From positions 1 through 60,280 of the forward strand of contig JAPLQI010000071.1 of assembly GCA_026399755.1 (NCBI GenBank): a DNA stretch of 60,280 nt, in the 5' to 3' direction. Shown piece by piece: positions 34,091-42,311 of the stretch; positions within the stretch are counted from its first letter, which is position 1, and each line of letters begins with the position of its first letter. The notes beneath the pieces are model-generated. The model had not been told where the DNA came from. It saw only the letters and a list, made by a program, of their open reading frames with translations, and did not search any database. The stretch comes from Pseudomonadota bacterium (GTDB taxonomy: Bacteria; Pseudomonadota; Gammaproteobacteria; Burkholderiales; Chitinibacteraceae). The position numbers were made by a program, and so were the translations under genes.

Positions 34091-34162
34091 ATAGGGTGTG
34101 CAAGTGCTTTTTCTTGCGCACCACTTTCGGTGCGCAACGCCTTCGTCGTTGTACACCCTATA
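34091..34162 (+). repeat. Branched palindromic repeat, TAGGGTGTGCAA family, copy 2
   Basis: Outer arms ATAGGGTGTGCAA and TTGTACACCCTAT, inner hairpin GCGCACC..GGTGCGC and a small hairpin around CGACGAAGGCGTTG. Preceded by the shared flank CATCAACTTAAGAT at about 34050. Confidence 0.78.
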
Positions 34163-34191
34163 AAAAGATCTTTTTGCTTAGCGCAAAGCAC

Positions 34192-34224
34192 AACAGCCCG
34201 CTAATTACTCAGCGGGCTGTTTTC
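34192..34224. terminator. Terminator of the gluconate permease gene
   Basis: AACAGCCCGCT and AGCGGGCTGTT are perfect complements around AATTACTC. It lies 10 bases beyond the stop of the leftward permease gene. The T-run is on the plus side, so its efficiency in the leftward direction is uncertain. Confidence 0.7.
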
Positions 34225-34232
34225 AAAACACC

Positions 34233-35570
34233 TTACATCATGCTAAACGCAGCCATCCCCACCAAGGCACCGGTTGTGCCTAAGATGGTTTCCATCACCG
34301 ACCATGTTTTTAAGGTTTGCAGCTCATTGGCCCCCGTGAATTTACCGAATAGCCAAAACCCAGAGTCATTCACATGACTCAGTACAATCGAGCCACCGGC
34401 AATACAAATTGATAATGCCGCCAATTGCGCACCTGAATAGCCAGCCAGCTCAATCACCGGCAACACCAAACCTACCGTGGTTAAGCATGCTACGGTTGCC
34501 GAGCCTTGGATCACCCGCACCATTGCTGCCAACACAAAACACGCCACGGCAATCGGCAGGCCTGCACCAATCAAAGCATTACCCAAGGCAGGGCCAACAC
34601 CCGAATCCACTAGCACTTGCTTAAACACACCACCGGCACCGGTTACCAGCAAGATAATCCCTGCTGGTTGCAAGGCGGCACTACAGACTTCCATCACCTT
34701 ATCTTTGCTCATACCACGGCGCAGTGCGAGGCCATAAATCGCCAGCAAACATGCCGCTAAAATAGCAATAAAGGGGTGACCAATCAGCTGCAACCATTGA
34801 TAAGCCGTGCCTGTTGGATCAACAAAACGTGCAACGATGGTTTTTAAACCCACCAAGATCAGCGGGAACAGCACCAGCGCCAAGCTAAAACCAAATGAAG
34901 GCATTTGGCCCTTGCCCAAGCTTGGCTCGCTCACATCAGCAGGCAACGGCAAATGCACATGTTTGCTGATGAAATTACCGTAAACAGGGCCAGCCAGCAG
35001 CATGCCAGGAATGGCAGCAGCCAAGCCCAGTACAATCATCCAGCCAAAATCAGCTTTCATTTGTGAGGCCAATAGCATGGCAGTTGGGCCAGGTAAAAGG
35101 AAAGCAGCGGCAGCAGCGACACCTGCAAACAGCGGAATCGCTAGCTTCACCACATTGCCACCGGTACGGCGGGCCACGGCAAACACCACGCCAATCAACA
35201 GCACCACGGCCACATCAAAGAATAAAGGCAGGGTACAAATCAGCCCGGCAATCCCCAGCGCGTAATTAGCGCGGCTCTGACCAAATAGATCTAGCAGCTT
35301 TACCGCAATCTGATCGAGCGCACCGGTTTCATGCAAGATCTTGCCAAACATCGCACCGAGCGCCACCACCACGGCTAAAAAGCCCAAGGTGCCGCCCATA
35401 CCTTTTTGCATGGTGTCGGCAATTTTATCCAGCGGCATGCCCGAGCCGATACCGGCTGCAATCGACACCAGCATCAATGCAACAAAAGCATGCAAACGCG
35501 CCTTCATCACCAAGAACAACAACATCAGCACCGAGCCAATCGCGGTGACCAGTAGGGTTAATGTATCCAT
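34233..35570 (-). CDS. gntT: Gluconate:H+ symporter, GntP family
   Basis: 445 residues with at least ten hydrophobic helices and family hallmarks: a glycine-rich start (LLFLVMKARLHAFVALMLVSIAAGIGSGMPLDKI), GGTLGFLAVVVALGAMFGKILHETGA, LIGHPFIAILAACLLAIYGLAL, and the C-terminal block ATVACLTTVGLVLPV...LSICIAGGSIVLSHVNDSGFWLFGKF. It imports gluconate (or a related sugar acid) with protons. Its AGGAGTAA ribosome binding site overlaps the stop of the gntK-like gene six bases upstream, so the two are a bicistronic operon under the GntR-type operator. The specific letter (T, U or P) is inference. Confidence 0.9.
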   Translation of the reverse strand: MDTLTLLVTAIGSVLMLLFLVMKARLHAFVALMLVSIAAGIGSGMPLDKIADTMQKGMGGTLGFLAVVVALGAMFGKILHETGALDQIAVKLLDLFGQSRANYALGIAGLICTLPLFFDVAVVLLIGVVFAVARRTGGNVVKLAIPLFAGVAAAAAFLLPGPTAMLLASQMKADFGWMIVLGLAAAIPGMLLAGPVYGNFISKHVHLPLPADVSEPSLGKGQMPSFGFSLALVLFPLILVGLKTIVARFVDPTGTAYQWLQLIGHPFIAILAACLLAIYGLALRRGMSKDKVMEVCSAALQPAGIILLVTGAGGVFKQVLVDSGVGPALGNALIGAGLPIAVACFVLAAMVRVIQGSATVACLTTVGLVLPVIELAGYSGAQLAALSICIAGGSIVLSHVNDSGFWLFGKFTGANELQTLKTWSVMETILGTTGALVGMAAFSMM

Positions 35571-35576
35571 TGCTGC

Positions 35577-36119
35577 TTACTCCTGAGCGGTTTTTGCGCG
35601 GATGTGTTGCACGGCAGCGGCAACAACATTCTCTAGGCTTTGATCGATATCGATATGCGTTACATCAGGCTCATCACTGGCCGGCACTTCAAGTGTGGCA
35701 AATTGCGAAACCAGCATTTTTGGCTTTTGAAAGTGACCAACACGCGCTTTTAAGCGCGATTCGATCAGCTCAAAACTGCCACTCAAATAAATAAAAGAGA
35801 GGTTTGGATTACCCTCACGCAAAATATCGCGGTAGGCTTTTTTCAAGGAAGAACACACAATCACGGATACAGTTTGAGTGCGTTGCATGGCGTAAGCGGC
35901 GGTGCTTAAAGCGCCTAACCAAGGCGCTCTATCATCGTCATTTAAAGGCTCGCCCGAAGCCATTTTGTCGATATTGGCGCGAGGATGCAGAAAATCGCCA
36001 TCCAAAAAACCACAGTCCAGCACGCGGGATACAGCACTGCCCACTGCAGACTTACCACTTCCTGAAACACCCATTACAACAAACACTTGGTGTGGTATTG
36101 CTTGATCGATCTGACTCAT
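35577..36119 (-). CDS. gntK: Gluconokinase
   Basis: 180 residues of the shikimate-kinase-like gluconokinase family: P-loop MGVSGSGKS (residues 16-24), the DGDFLHPRANIDKMASGEPLNDDDRAPWL block that binds gluconate, and CSSLKKAYRDILR. It makes 6-phosphogluconate for the Entner-Doudoroff or pentose phosphate path. The frame is open to 36218, but AGGAGT eight bases before the ATG at 36119 identifies the start, and this also places the GntR-type operator in the leader. Operon with the permease; regulated by the LacI-family gene next door. Confidence 0.93.
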   Translation of the reverse strand: MSQIDQAIPHQVFVVMGVSGSGKSAVGSAVSRVLDCGFLDGDFLHPRANIDKMASGEPLNDDDRAPWLGALSTAAYAMQRTQTVSVIVCSSLKKAYRDILREGNPNLSFIYLSGSFELIESRLKARVGHFQKPKMLVSQFATLEVPASDEPDVTHIDIDQSLENVVAAAVQHIRAKTAQE

Positions 36120-36162
36120 TGAATCGACTCCTGATTGGTTTTCATCTAGTTTTTCGTTTTTA

Positions 36163-36178
36163 ATGTTACTGGTAACAT
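36163..36178. promoter_or_regulatory. GntR-type operator upstream of gntK
   Basis: ATGTTAC-TG-GTAACAT: two 7-base half-sites that are perfect inverse complements around two central bases. This matches the known E. coli GntR operator pattern of ATGTTAC/GTAACAT half-sites. It lies 44 bases before the gntK start. Confidence 0.85.
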
Positions 36179-36341
36179 TTTGTGGCGACAGTATCCCTCG
36201 CAATAAAAAAACTGCCAAGCAATAAATTTGTTGCAGATCAAATAGAGGGTAAAAGGGGGAGGCGAATAAGGGGAAGACTATAGCGATCTACACAAGTCAG
36301 TAGTACTTGTTCCTCCCTTTAAAAAGGGGACGCTGCCGTTG

Positions 36342-36431
36342 TATAGGGTGCAAAACGCCAGAGGCGTTACGCACCGTGGCAATCTTCATGGCAAAAGCGG
36401 TGCGCAAGAAAAACGACTTGCACACCCTATA
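36342..36431 (-). repeat. Branched palindromic repeat, TAGGGTGTGCAA family, copy 3
   Basis: Inverse orientation: left arm TATAGGGTGCAAAACGCC, right arm AACGACTTGCACACCCTAT, with hairpins GGCGTTACGCACCG and GCGGTGCGCAAG inside. It sits between gntK and gntR together with GGGGGTTAGGGGGG/CCCCCTCACTCCCCCC tracts at 36490-36585 that form a second weak inverted pair. Confidence 0.75.
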
Positions 36432-36589
36432 AATGCGTCAATATCCACTCAACTCTGTTTCAACATTTAACGCAGACAGAGCCTTAAAAAAGGGGGTTAG
36501 GGGGGATTGGGCACTGTTTGAGCAACAAAAACATGCCAAATAAATTAGCTAGCAAGGCAAATCCCCCTCACTCCCCCCCAAAAAAACCA

Positions 36590-37591
36590 TTACATACTCT
36601 GCCCCAAGAAAATCTCGTAAGACATATCCAACACCCTATCTGGATACACCTTTCCTTCCATTCTGCCGATTAAACGCTCGGCGGCAACACGTCCTATGGC
36701 TTCACGCGGGGTAATGACGCTAGCAAGCTGTGGCGTAAGGGCATGGCCAATATCTAGCGCATTAAAGCCTGCCACACTGATTTGCTCTGGCACGTTCAGA
36801 CCCATGGCTTGGCAGGCAAGCATCGCTCCGGCGGCAATATCATCATTGGTGCAAAATACGCCGTCCAGATCAGGCGCGGCTTGCAGGGCATCCCTTAATA
36901 GCTGGCCACCTAAAGTAAAGCTAGAAGGCTGATCGGTGTGGATCAATACCGGCGTCAGCCCTGCCTCGGCCAACGCAGCTAAATAACCGGCTTCACGCTG
37001 ACGGGTACGATGATCTAAACGCGCAGCCAAATAAGCTATCCGTTGTCGTCCTTTGGCAATCATCAAGCCCACTATTTCTTTAGCTGCCGCTGTGTGGTTC
37101 AGCCCTACCGCCAGATCAATGGGGTGTTCGGGTAACTCCATCACTTCCAGCACAGGGATTGCTGCTGTTTCTAGCATCCTGAGAGTGCGATCGGTATGTT
37201 GGGTTTCAGATAAAATCAACCCGTCTACATTAAAAGACAGTAATTGTCCTATCTGTTGCTCTTCCCGCTCCATGCTATAACCATAGTGACCATACAGTGC
37301 ATGCAAGCCCGCAGGGCCACTGACCGATTCAATACCGCGCACCACACTAGAGAAAACCTGATTCGACATCGAAGGCAGCAACACCCCAATCGCACGGCTT
37401 TTGGCATTGGCCAGCATATCGGGCACACGGTTATGGATATAACCCAGCTCTTCCATCGCGATGGCAATTTTTTTAGCCGTCGCCTCTGCCACCTGCTGCG
37501 GCTCGCGCAAATAGCGGCTGACCGTCATTTTGGACGCACCCACTTTATCCGCCACATCCTGCAAAGTGGGGCGGCGTGCTTTGTGATTCAT
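36590..37591 (-). CDS. gntR: LacI-family gluconate operon repressor (GntR)
   Basis: 333 residues. The LacI HTH is LQDVADKVGASKMTVSRYLREPQQV (about 9-33), with hinge NRVPDMLANAKSRAIGVLLPSMSNQVFSSVVRGIESV and a periplasmic-binding-like effector domain. Identity to E. coli GntR is obvious by eye throughout (RPTLQDVADKVG, GVFCTNDDIAAGAM, LASVITPREAIG). It represses gluconate uptake and metabolism until gluconate or a product binds. It is on the same strand as gntK but about 470 bases upstream with repeats between, so it may have its own promoter. The GntR-type box at 36163 is its likely site. Confidence 0.93.
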   Translation of the reverse strand: MNHKARRPTLQDVADKVGASKMTVSRYLREPQQVAEATAKKIAIAMEELGYIHNRVPDMLANAKSRAIGVLLPSMSNQVFSSVVRGIESVSGPAGLHALYGHYGYSMEREEQQIGQLLSFNVDGLILSETQHTDRTLRMLETAAIPVLEVMELPEHPIDLAVGLNHTAAAKEIVGLMIAKGRQRIAYLAARLDHRTRQREAGYLAALAEAGLTPVLIHTDQPSSFTLGGQLLRDALQAAPDLDGVFCTNDDIAAGAMLACQAMGLNVPEQISVAGFNALDIGHALTPQLASVITPREAIGRVAAERLIGRMEGKVYPDRVLDMSYEIFLGQSM

Positions 37592-37741
37592 TCGCTTCCT
37601 TGTGTCATCAAAACGCGGGGATCACCCACGGCGGCTACATTACCATAGGCTTACACTACGATCTGTCGTGGTCATATCTTGTCAGACACCACATCGGTGT
37701 TTTTGCTGTCATTTTTTCATTCATGTTTAAGCCCGTTGGCA

Positions 37742-38758
37742 CTACCACCAAACCGGTTCTGCCTCTAGCTCTACGCCAAATTTTGCTTTCACATCGGCCT
37801 GCACGGCAGCAGTGAGCTTGGCTACGTCGTTTTGCGTCGCGCCACCATGGTTTACCAGCACCAAGGCTTGTTTCTGATACATGCCCACCGGCCCAAGTTG
37901 GCGGCCTTTCCAGCCAGCACGCTCAATTAGCCAGCCTGCAGCCAGCTTGTAATGTGCAGGTCCTGCAGGATAAGAAACCAGCTGTGGATGTGCGGCTAAA
38001 ACCTGCTCACGTAGCTCGCTTGTCACAATGGGGTTTTTAAAGAAGCTGCCAGCGTTACCTATCACGGCCGGATCGGGCAGTTTGCGCTGACGCACATTGA
38101 TCACAGCTTGGGCCACGGCGCTGGCTGATTGTGGCTGGGCCAGCACCGCGAGTTCTTGCTCGATATCGCCGTAATTGGTTTTGATGCTGGCAGATTTTGC
38201 TAATTTAAATACGACTTCACCTATTAGCCACTTCCCTGCTTCAGCCTGTTTAAAGCAGCTATCTCGATAGGAAAATTGGCATTCTGCTGCGCTAAACACA
38301 CGGGCGTGGCCATCCGCTAGGCTATAGGCCGTCAGCTCAAATAGGCAGTCTTTTACTTCCACCCCATAGGCACCAATATTTTGCACGGGTGCAGCGCCCA
38401 CTGTGCCTGGGATCAGCGATAAGTTTTCTAAACCGTCCCAACCCTGCGCCAGCGTCCACGCCACAAATTCATGCCAGTTTTCGCCGCCTGCTGCGGCCAC
38501 ATACCATGCCTCATCGTCTTCACGCAGTAAGCGACGCCCCTTTAATGCCACGCCAATCACCAGTGCATTGATTTCTTCTGGCAGCACCAAATTACTGCCA
38601 CCACCTAAAACTCGCCAAGGCAGCGCTTTTAGTTCAGCTGATTGGCTCAGTTCTAGTAATTGGGCGGGATGAGTCAGTGAGAGGTAATGGCTGGCGGTGG
38701 CGGGTAAACCCAGCGTATTGGCGTTTTTAAGGTCGTAATTAAATTGGATGGGTAGCAT
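37742..38758 (-). CDS. murB: UDP-N-acetylenolpyruvoylglucosamine reductase (MurB)
   Basis: 338 residues of the E. coli-type MurB. FAD-binding motifs WRVLGGGSNLVLPE and LIPGTVGAAPVQNIGAYG are intact, as is NAGSFFKNP with the catalytic serine. The extra SYRDSCFK loop of type I enzymes and the C-terminal GVELEAEPVWW end are present. It reduces UDP-GlcNAc-enolpyruvate to UDP-MurNAc with NADPH, an essential step in peptidoglycan synthesis. It stands alone, not in the mur cluster. Confidence 0.96.
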   Translation of the reverse strand: MLPIQFNYDLKNANTLGLPATASHYLSLTHPAQLLELSQSAELKALPWRVLGGGSNLVLPEEINALVIGVALKGRRLLREDDEAWYVAAAGGENWHEFVAWTLAQGWDGLENLSLIPGTVGAAPVQNIGAYGVEVKDCLFELTAYSLADGHARVFSAAECQFSYRDSCFKQAEAGKWLIGEVVFKLAKSASIKTNYGDIEQELAVLAQPQSASAVAQAVINVRQRKLPDPAVIGNAGSFFKNPIVTSELREQVLAAHPQLVSYPAGPAHYKLAAGWLIERAGWKGRQLGPVGMYQKQALVLVNHGGATQNDVAKLTAAVQADVKAKFGVELEAEPVWW

Positions 38759-38809
38759 TGGCGCTTAGGGTCAAATCGGCAAAAGGGGGATTATCCTCCA
38801 CACTCAAGC

Positions 38810-38841
38810 AAAAAAAACCCCCATGCCTAGGCACAGGGGTT
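38810..38841 (-). terminator. Terminator of the chitinase gene
   Basis: On the minus strand AACCCCTGTGCC and GGCATGGGGGTT pair with one G-T or bulged position around a short loop, followed by a run of T residues. It is 47 bases beyond the chitinase stop. Confidence 0.9.
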
Positions 38842-38888
38842 AAAAGTCTAGTTAGCTTGCTATTAGACCGACTAGATTCTTGACCATC

Positions 38889-40820
38889 TTACTGACGAAG
38901 TTTGCTCATTGCACCCATCAAAGTACCAGTGCTGTCGTCACCATCAAGCGACCAGCTAAATGCGCCGCCCAAACCATTGGCTTTTACAAAGTCAAGCTTG
39001 GTCTGAATCACATCCGTTGTGTCATAAGACCAGAATGTGCTGCCATCGTACTTCCAAGATTGCTTGGTAATAGGGTGAACAAACACCGTACCTAGCGCAT
39101 TTTTCAGGATGCGATAGTCTTCGATACCCGATTCGTATGTTCCCTTAGCTGGGCCTGTTGCAGATTGATATAGCCCATTATTCACATTAGGCACGCCTGT
39201 CCAACCACGACCATAGAAAGGAATACCTAATACGATCTTGCTAGCGGGAGCGCCCGCGGCAACTAAGTTTTTCACTGCGCTTTCAATATTGTATTGCGCA
39301 GCTAGGCCAGGTTTACCGGTTTTAGGATCAAGATAACGCGGGCTAGCTGGGTCGTTATAAAGGTGCGACTGGAAGTCTGTCGGCCCCTTAGCATCCCATC
39401 CACCGTTGAAGTCATACGACATCAAGTTGATCCAGTCGAGGTATTTGCTGTACTCGCCAGGCTCGGTCATTGCGATTTTTTCTGAACCAGCACCAATCGC
39501 TACAGTCAGGCCATATTTCTTGCCTGTAGTGGCAGCCAATGCATCGAGCTGAGTACGGAATTCTTTAAGCAGCAAGGTGTTATTTTGCTTGTCGTTAGGC
39601 GACACAGTGTTAGTGCCGATCCCTTGCACGCCTGGGTATTCCCAATCGATATCAATCCCATCGAACACGCCTGCAGCTGTGCCTTTACCGCCGGCATTAG
39701 AGCCTGCATCGTAAGGAATATTGCCCTTGATGTAGAGATCGATACAGCTAGAAACCAGCTGCTTACGGCTTGCATCGGTAGCGGAAGCGTTAGAGAACCA
39801 CTTAGACCAAGTCCAGCCCCCTAAGGAGATAAACACTTTCAGGTTAGGATTTTTGGCTTTCAGTTTTTTAAGCTGGTTAAAGTTGCCTTTTAGAGCGCCT
39901 TTACCATCTTCACCCCAAACATCACCCACGCCATCCACGGAATCACTTGCGCCGAAGCCTTTTTGGAAGTCAGCCCAGCCATCGCCACCGTCTTGCCCAC
40001 CGTTTTCAGCCTTAGTGACGATGCCACATTCGTAGCCACCATTTTTAGCGTAGATGTTACCAAAGGCGTAATTCAGGAACGTCATCTTCGCCGCTGAGCC
40101 ACTGGTCTGAATATGCTTCACCAGATAGCCACGATCGTAAATGCCCCACTGCGCAAAGTAAGAACCCACTTGCATGCTGCCAGCTGGCGTTGGTACAGGA
40201 GTTGGGGTCGGCACTGGCGTAGGTGTTGGCACCGGTGTTGGCACCGGTGTTGGTACAGGCGTTGGAACTGGAGTCGGTACTGGTGTTGGAACTGGTGTTG
40301 GTACAGGCGTTGGTACTGGCGTTGGTACCGGTGTTGGAACAGTCGAGCAAGCACCCAAATCTAGCCAAGGCTTACCTGCGCCAACATTGCTCGTTGGATC
40401 GTCGCCCTGAGTCCACCACTGCGCTTTATAGTTACGACCTTTATGCGTAACAGACTGGCCGCCCGAATAAGCCGTTGTTGCTGTCCATGTGACATAGCAA
40501 ACCGATGGCGTTGGGGCTGGAGTAGGTACTGGAGTTGGAACGGGCGTTGGGGCAGGTGTTGGAACCGGAGTAGGAACAGGCGTTGGGGCGGGCGTTGGCG
40601 CTGGCGTAGGTGTTGTGCCTGTTTGTAAAGCCCAAGGGCCCCACTGCTCTGCTCCTGGCACATTGCCCTTAGTCCACCATTGGGCTTTCCAATCCTTGCC
40701 GGCATAACTCACAACTTGGCCACCGGTATAGGTCGTTGCAGCATCCCAGGCAGGCGCTGCAAAAGCTTGCATTGCAATAAATGCAGCAGGAATTGCTGCT
40801 AAACGACTGAAGTTCGACAT
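38889..40820 (-). CDS. Secreted GH18 chitinase with two CBM5/12-type chitin-binding modules
   Basis: 643 residues. Order: signal peptide (1-22, MQAFA-A cleavage), a chitin-binding module (~24-70, [28 protein letters not shown]), a P-T-P-V linker, a second module (~110-155, [20 protein letters not shown]), a longer P-T-P-V linker, then a GH18 barrel (~215-643). The DxxDxDxE motif is [12 protein letters not shown] with proton donor E394. Also seen are [11 protein letters not shown] and [10 protein letters not shown]. It hydrolyses chitin outside the cell. The ATG at 40820 with GGAG nine bases upstream is preferred over 40835. The 5' region is unusually long (about 840 bases) and AT-rich, which suits strong regulation. 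Confidence 0.96.
   Translation of the reverse strand: MSNFSRLAAIPAAFIAMQAFAAPAWDAATTYTGGQVVSYAGKDWKAQWWTKGNVPGAEQWGPWALQTGTTPTPAPTPAPTPVPTPVPTPAPTPVPTPVPTPAPTPSVCYVTWTATTAYSGGQSVTHKGRNYKAQWWTQGDDPTSNVGAGKPWLDLGACSTVPTPVPTPVPTPVPTPVPTPVPTPVPTPVPTPVPTPVPTPTPVPTPTPVPTPAGSMQVGSYFAQWGIYDRGYLVKHIQTSGSAAKMTFLNYAFGNIYAKNGGYECGIVTKAENGGQDGGDGWADFQKGFGASDSVDGVGDVWGEDGKGALKGNFNQLKKLKAKNPNLKVFISLGGWTWSKWFSNASATDASRKQLVSSCIDLYIKGNIPYDAGSNAGGKGTAAGVFDGIDIDWEYPGVQGIGTNTVSPNDKQNNTLLLKEFRTQLDALAATTGKKYGLTVAIGAGSEKIAMTEPGEYSKYLDWINLMSYDFNGGWDAKGPTDFQSHLYNDPASPRYLDPKTGKPGLAAQYNIESAVKNLVAAGAPASKIVLGIPFYGRGWTGVPNVNNGLYQSATGPAKGTYESGIEDYRILKNALGTVFVHPITKQSWKYDGSTFWSYDTTDVIQTKLDFVKANGLGGAFSWSLDGDDSTGTLMGAMSKLRQ
40190..40340 (-). 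repeat. DNA repeats encoding the second P-T-P-V linker
   Basis: Units of about 12-18 bases related to GTTGGTACAGGC, GTTGGAACTGGA and GGTGTTGGCACCG repeat throughout, in frame, coding for PTPVPTPV-type linker. Copy number could change by recombination and only alter linker length. A shorter tract encodes the first linker at about 40505-40610. Confidence 0.85.
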
Positions 40821-41222
40821 AAAGGGAGTCTCCATCCTCTTTAGACTGATTGGCGTTATTCACGCATCTCAACTGGTATTACCGGCTTCCTACAGGCTGT
40901 CAATTCTACGAAAGCTTTACCTGTATTTAGCCCATTATCAAGCCGACTCTCTGTGTAATCGGTCTTGACGGGATTCATTACTCACCATTCTATTTTTCTT
41001 GTCAAGCACTAGCTGAGCAATAAAATAACTGTATTCCTGTTTGATATACTCAATTGAAACTCCGACTACCAAATTACCAAGGCATACCAATATTGCAGCG
41101 CATCATTTTCGATAAAATATTCATTTTTCAATATATATACTGGTTTAGTATAAATATTGCAATGCAGCATAAAAAACAATCCTTGTACTATTTTCATAAA
41201 AATAACTGTAGTTTTTTTGTGG

Positions 41223-41240
41223 GAATTACATAAATATTTC
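41223..41240. promoter_or_regulatory. 18-base motif shared with position 45223
   Basis: GAATTACATAAATATTTC occurs here and, identically, at 45223-45240. It has inverted GAA...TTC ends and is partly palindromic. It lies 400 bases upstream of the chitinase start. A regulator site is possible, not shown. Confidence 0.35.
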
Positions 41241-41505
41241 AATACACAGTGATGTATTTAGTCAAAACAACCTACGTTAAACTACTCACTTACAAACGAT
41301 CCTTTCCCGAAACATACGAAACAATTTACATTAAGTAATTTTGTCAATGCAAAAAATTACCAATATCCGCTTGTTTAGCATGCTCGCTTTAATAAGCCGT
41401 AGTGGTATTAGCATAATTAAATATTGGAATACAAAATCTAGGTAATCGTAGGTAAGGCTAGAAATTCAGCACAGGGCAGTGCATCAACTTAAGCGAAATT
41501 TTTTT

Positions 41506-41553
41506 GTAGGGCGGGAGCGGGTGCCAAAAATACGCGGGGTTCACCCGCCCTAC
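41506..41553. repeat. GTAGGGCGGG hairpin repeat, chitinase upstream region
   Basis: Left arm GTAGGGCGGGAGCGGGTGCC and right arm GCGGGGTTCACCCGCCCTAC, shorter loop than the copy at 9749. It is flanked by ATCAACTTAAG on the left and TAAGTTGATAGG further right (about 41600). Confidence 0.78.
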
Positions 41554-41667
41554 GATGATTCAATGCTTGTTATTGCATGGCATGCCATGGCTTATTGCTA
41601 AGTTGATAGGATTGCAGTTCAACCCCATATAGAGAGGAGGCCTCTCTTCTTGTAAGCGCAAGCAAAC

Positions 41668-42159
41668 CTAAGGGCGATTGCCCAAATTCCAGCGTGCGCA
41701 GTACCACTTGGTTTGGTCATTTGGAAGACCGACCAAAACGCTGCCAAATTTGGATAGATAACGAGGATAGCTGCCCGCCAAGGGAACAAAAACAAAACCC
41801 ATGCTCGCTTCAATATTCTTGCGCACGGTTTCGATTTGATTAGGAATCAGCGCCCCCACCATCAAGGCACCAGAGCTGGGCAAGCTCACAAATACTTCGC
41901 TTACCGTATTGCCGCCCAATGAGGCATTTTGCGCCTCAAACCACTCCGCCTCGCCCCACACCCGCAAAGGGTCGCCCAAATACTGGCGAAAATAACTGCG
42001 CCACCAGTCATTCGACCATTCGCTACGGCAAGACAAAGCCGCCTCCATCTTATCTCCAAAATGGGTCGGCAATTTACCTGCTGCGGCAGCAGGCAAAGCC
42101 GTGCTGAGCAGCAGGGTAAGCACTAAATAGCGGCAGGTGCTTGGTTTCAATGCGGGCAA
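41668..42159 (-). CDS. Small secreted protein of unknown function
   Basis: 163 residues, starting with a signal peptide (MPALKPSTCRYLVLTLLLSTALPAAAAG, cleavage near residue 27). The mature part has two tryptophan-rich segments (SEWSNDWWRSYFRQYLGDPLRVWGEAEWF) and a hydrophobic middle; two cysteines (near residues 44 and the C-terminal WYCARW) could form a disulfide. I do not recognise the family. It lies between the chitinase upstream region and ppc, leftward like both. The start is supported by the signal peptide only; the SD is weak. Confidence 0.7.
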   Translation of the reverse strand: MPALKPSTCRYLVLTLLLSTALPAAAAGKLPTHFGDKMEAALSCRSEWSNDWWRSYFRQYLGDPLRVWGEAEWFEAQNASLGGNTVSEVFVSLPSSGALMVGALIPNQIETVRKNIEASMGFVFVPLAGSYPRYLSKFGSVLVGLPNDQTKWYCARWNLGNRP

Positions 42160-42252
42160 TGTCCTGAAGGATCAATCGATGGAGTGTGATAAAAAAACTA
42201 TTTATACAAGCTTATTTTAGCCTGACAAACTAGCACAGGCTAAATCCACAAG

Positions 42253-42292
42253 CAAAAAAAAACTGGGTCACGTGATTACACGTCAACCCAGC
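42253..42292 (-). terminator. Terminator of ppc
   Basis: On the minus strand GCTGGGTTGACGTG and CACGTGACCCAG pair with one bulge, followed by a long T-run. It begins about 20 bases after the ppc stop. Confidence 0.92.
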
Positions 42293-42311
42293 TTCTTGTT
42301 ATTTCAACTGC

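Larger units (their letters stand above)
40821..41667. other. Long AT-rich region upstream of the chitinase gene
   Basis: About 850 bases without a gene I can support. From 41000 to 41400 it is strongly AT-rich with several ATATTGCA-like words (near 41090 and 41155) and an 18-base word shared with the ppc/phzF intergenic region. A GTAGGGCGGG hairpin repeat occupies 41506-41553. The segment next to the chitinase start probably holds its promoter and regulator sites. Confidence 0.5.

Noticed and set aside
40113-40450. Several long ORFs antisense to the chitinase linker (G-V-G-T-G-V repeats)
   Set aside because: They arise because the P-T-P-V linker repeats are open in all frames. The GH18 chitinase on the minus strand explains the region.
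38889-40820. Chitinase linker as a frameshifting phase-variable tract
   Set aside because: The linker units are multiples of three bases and the frame is intact, so copy change would alter length only.
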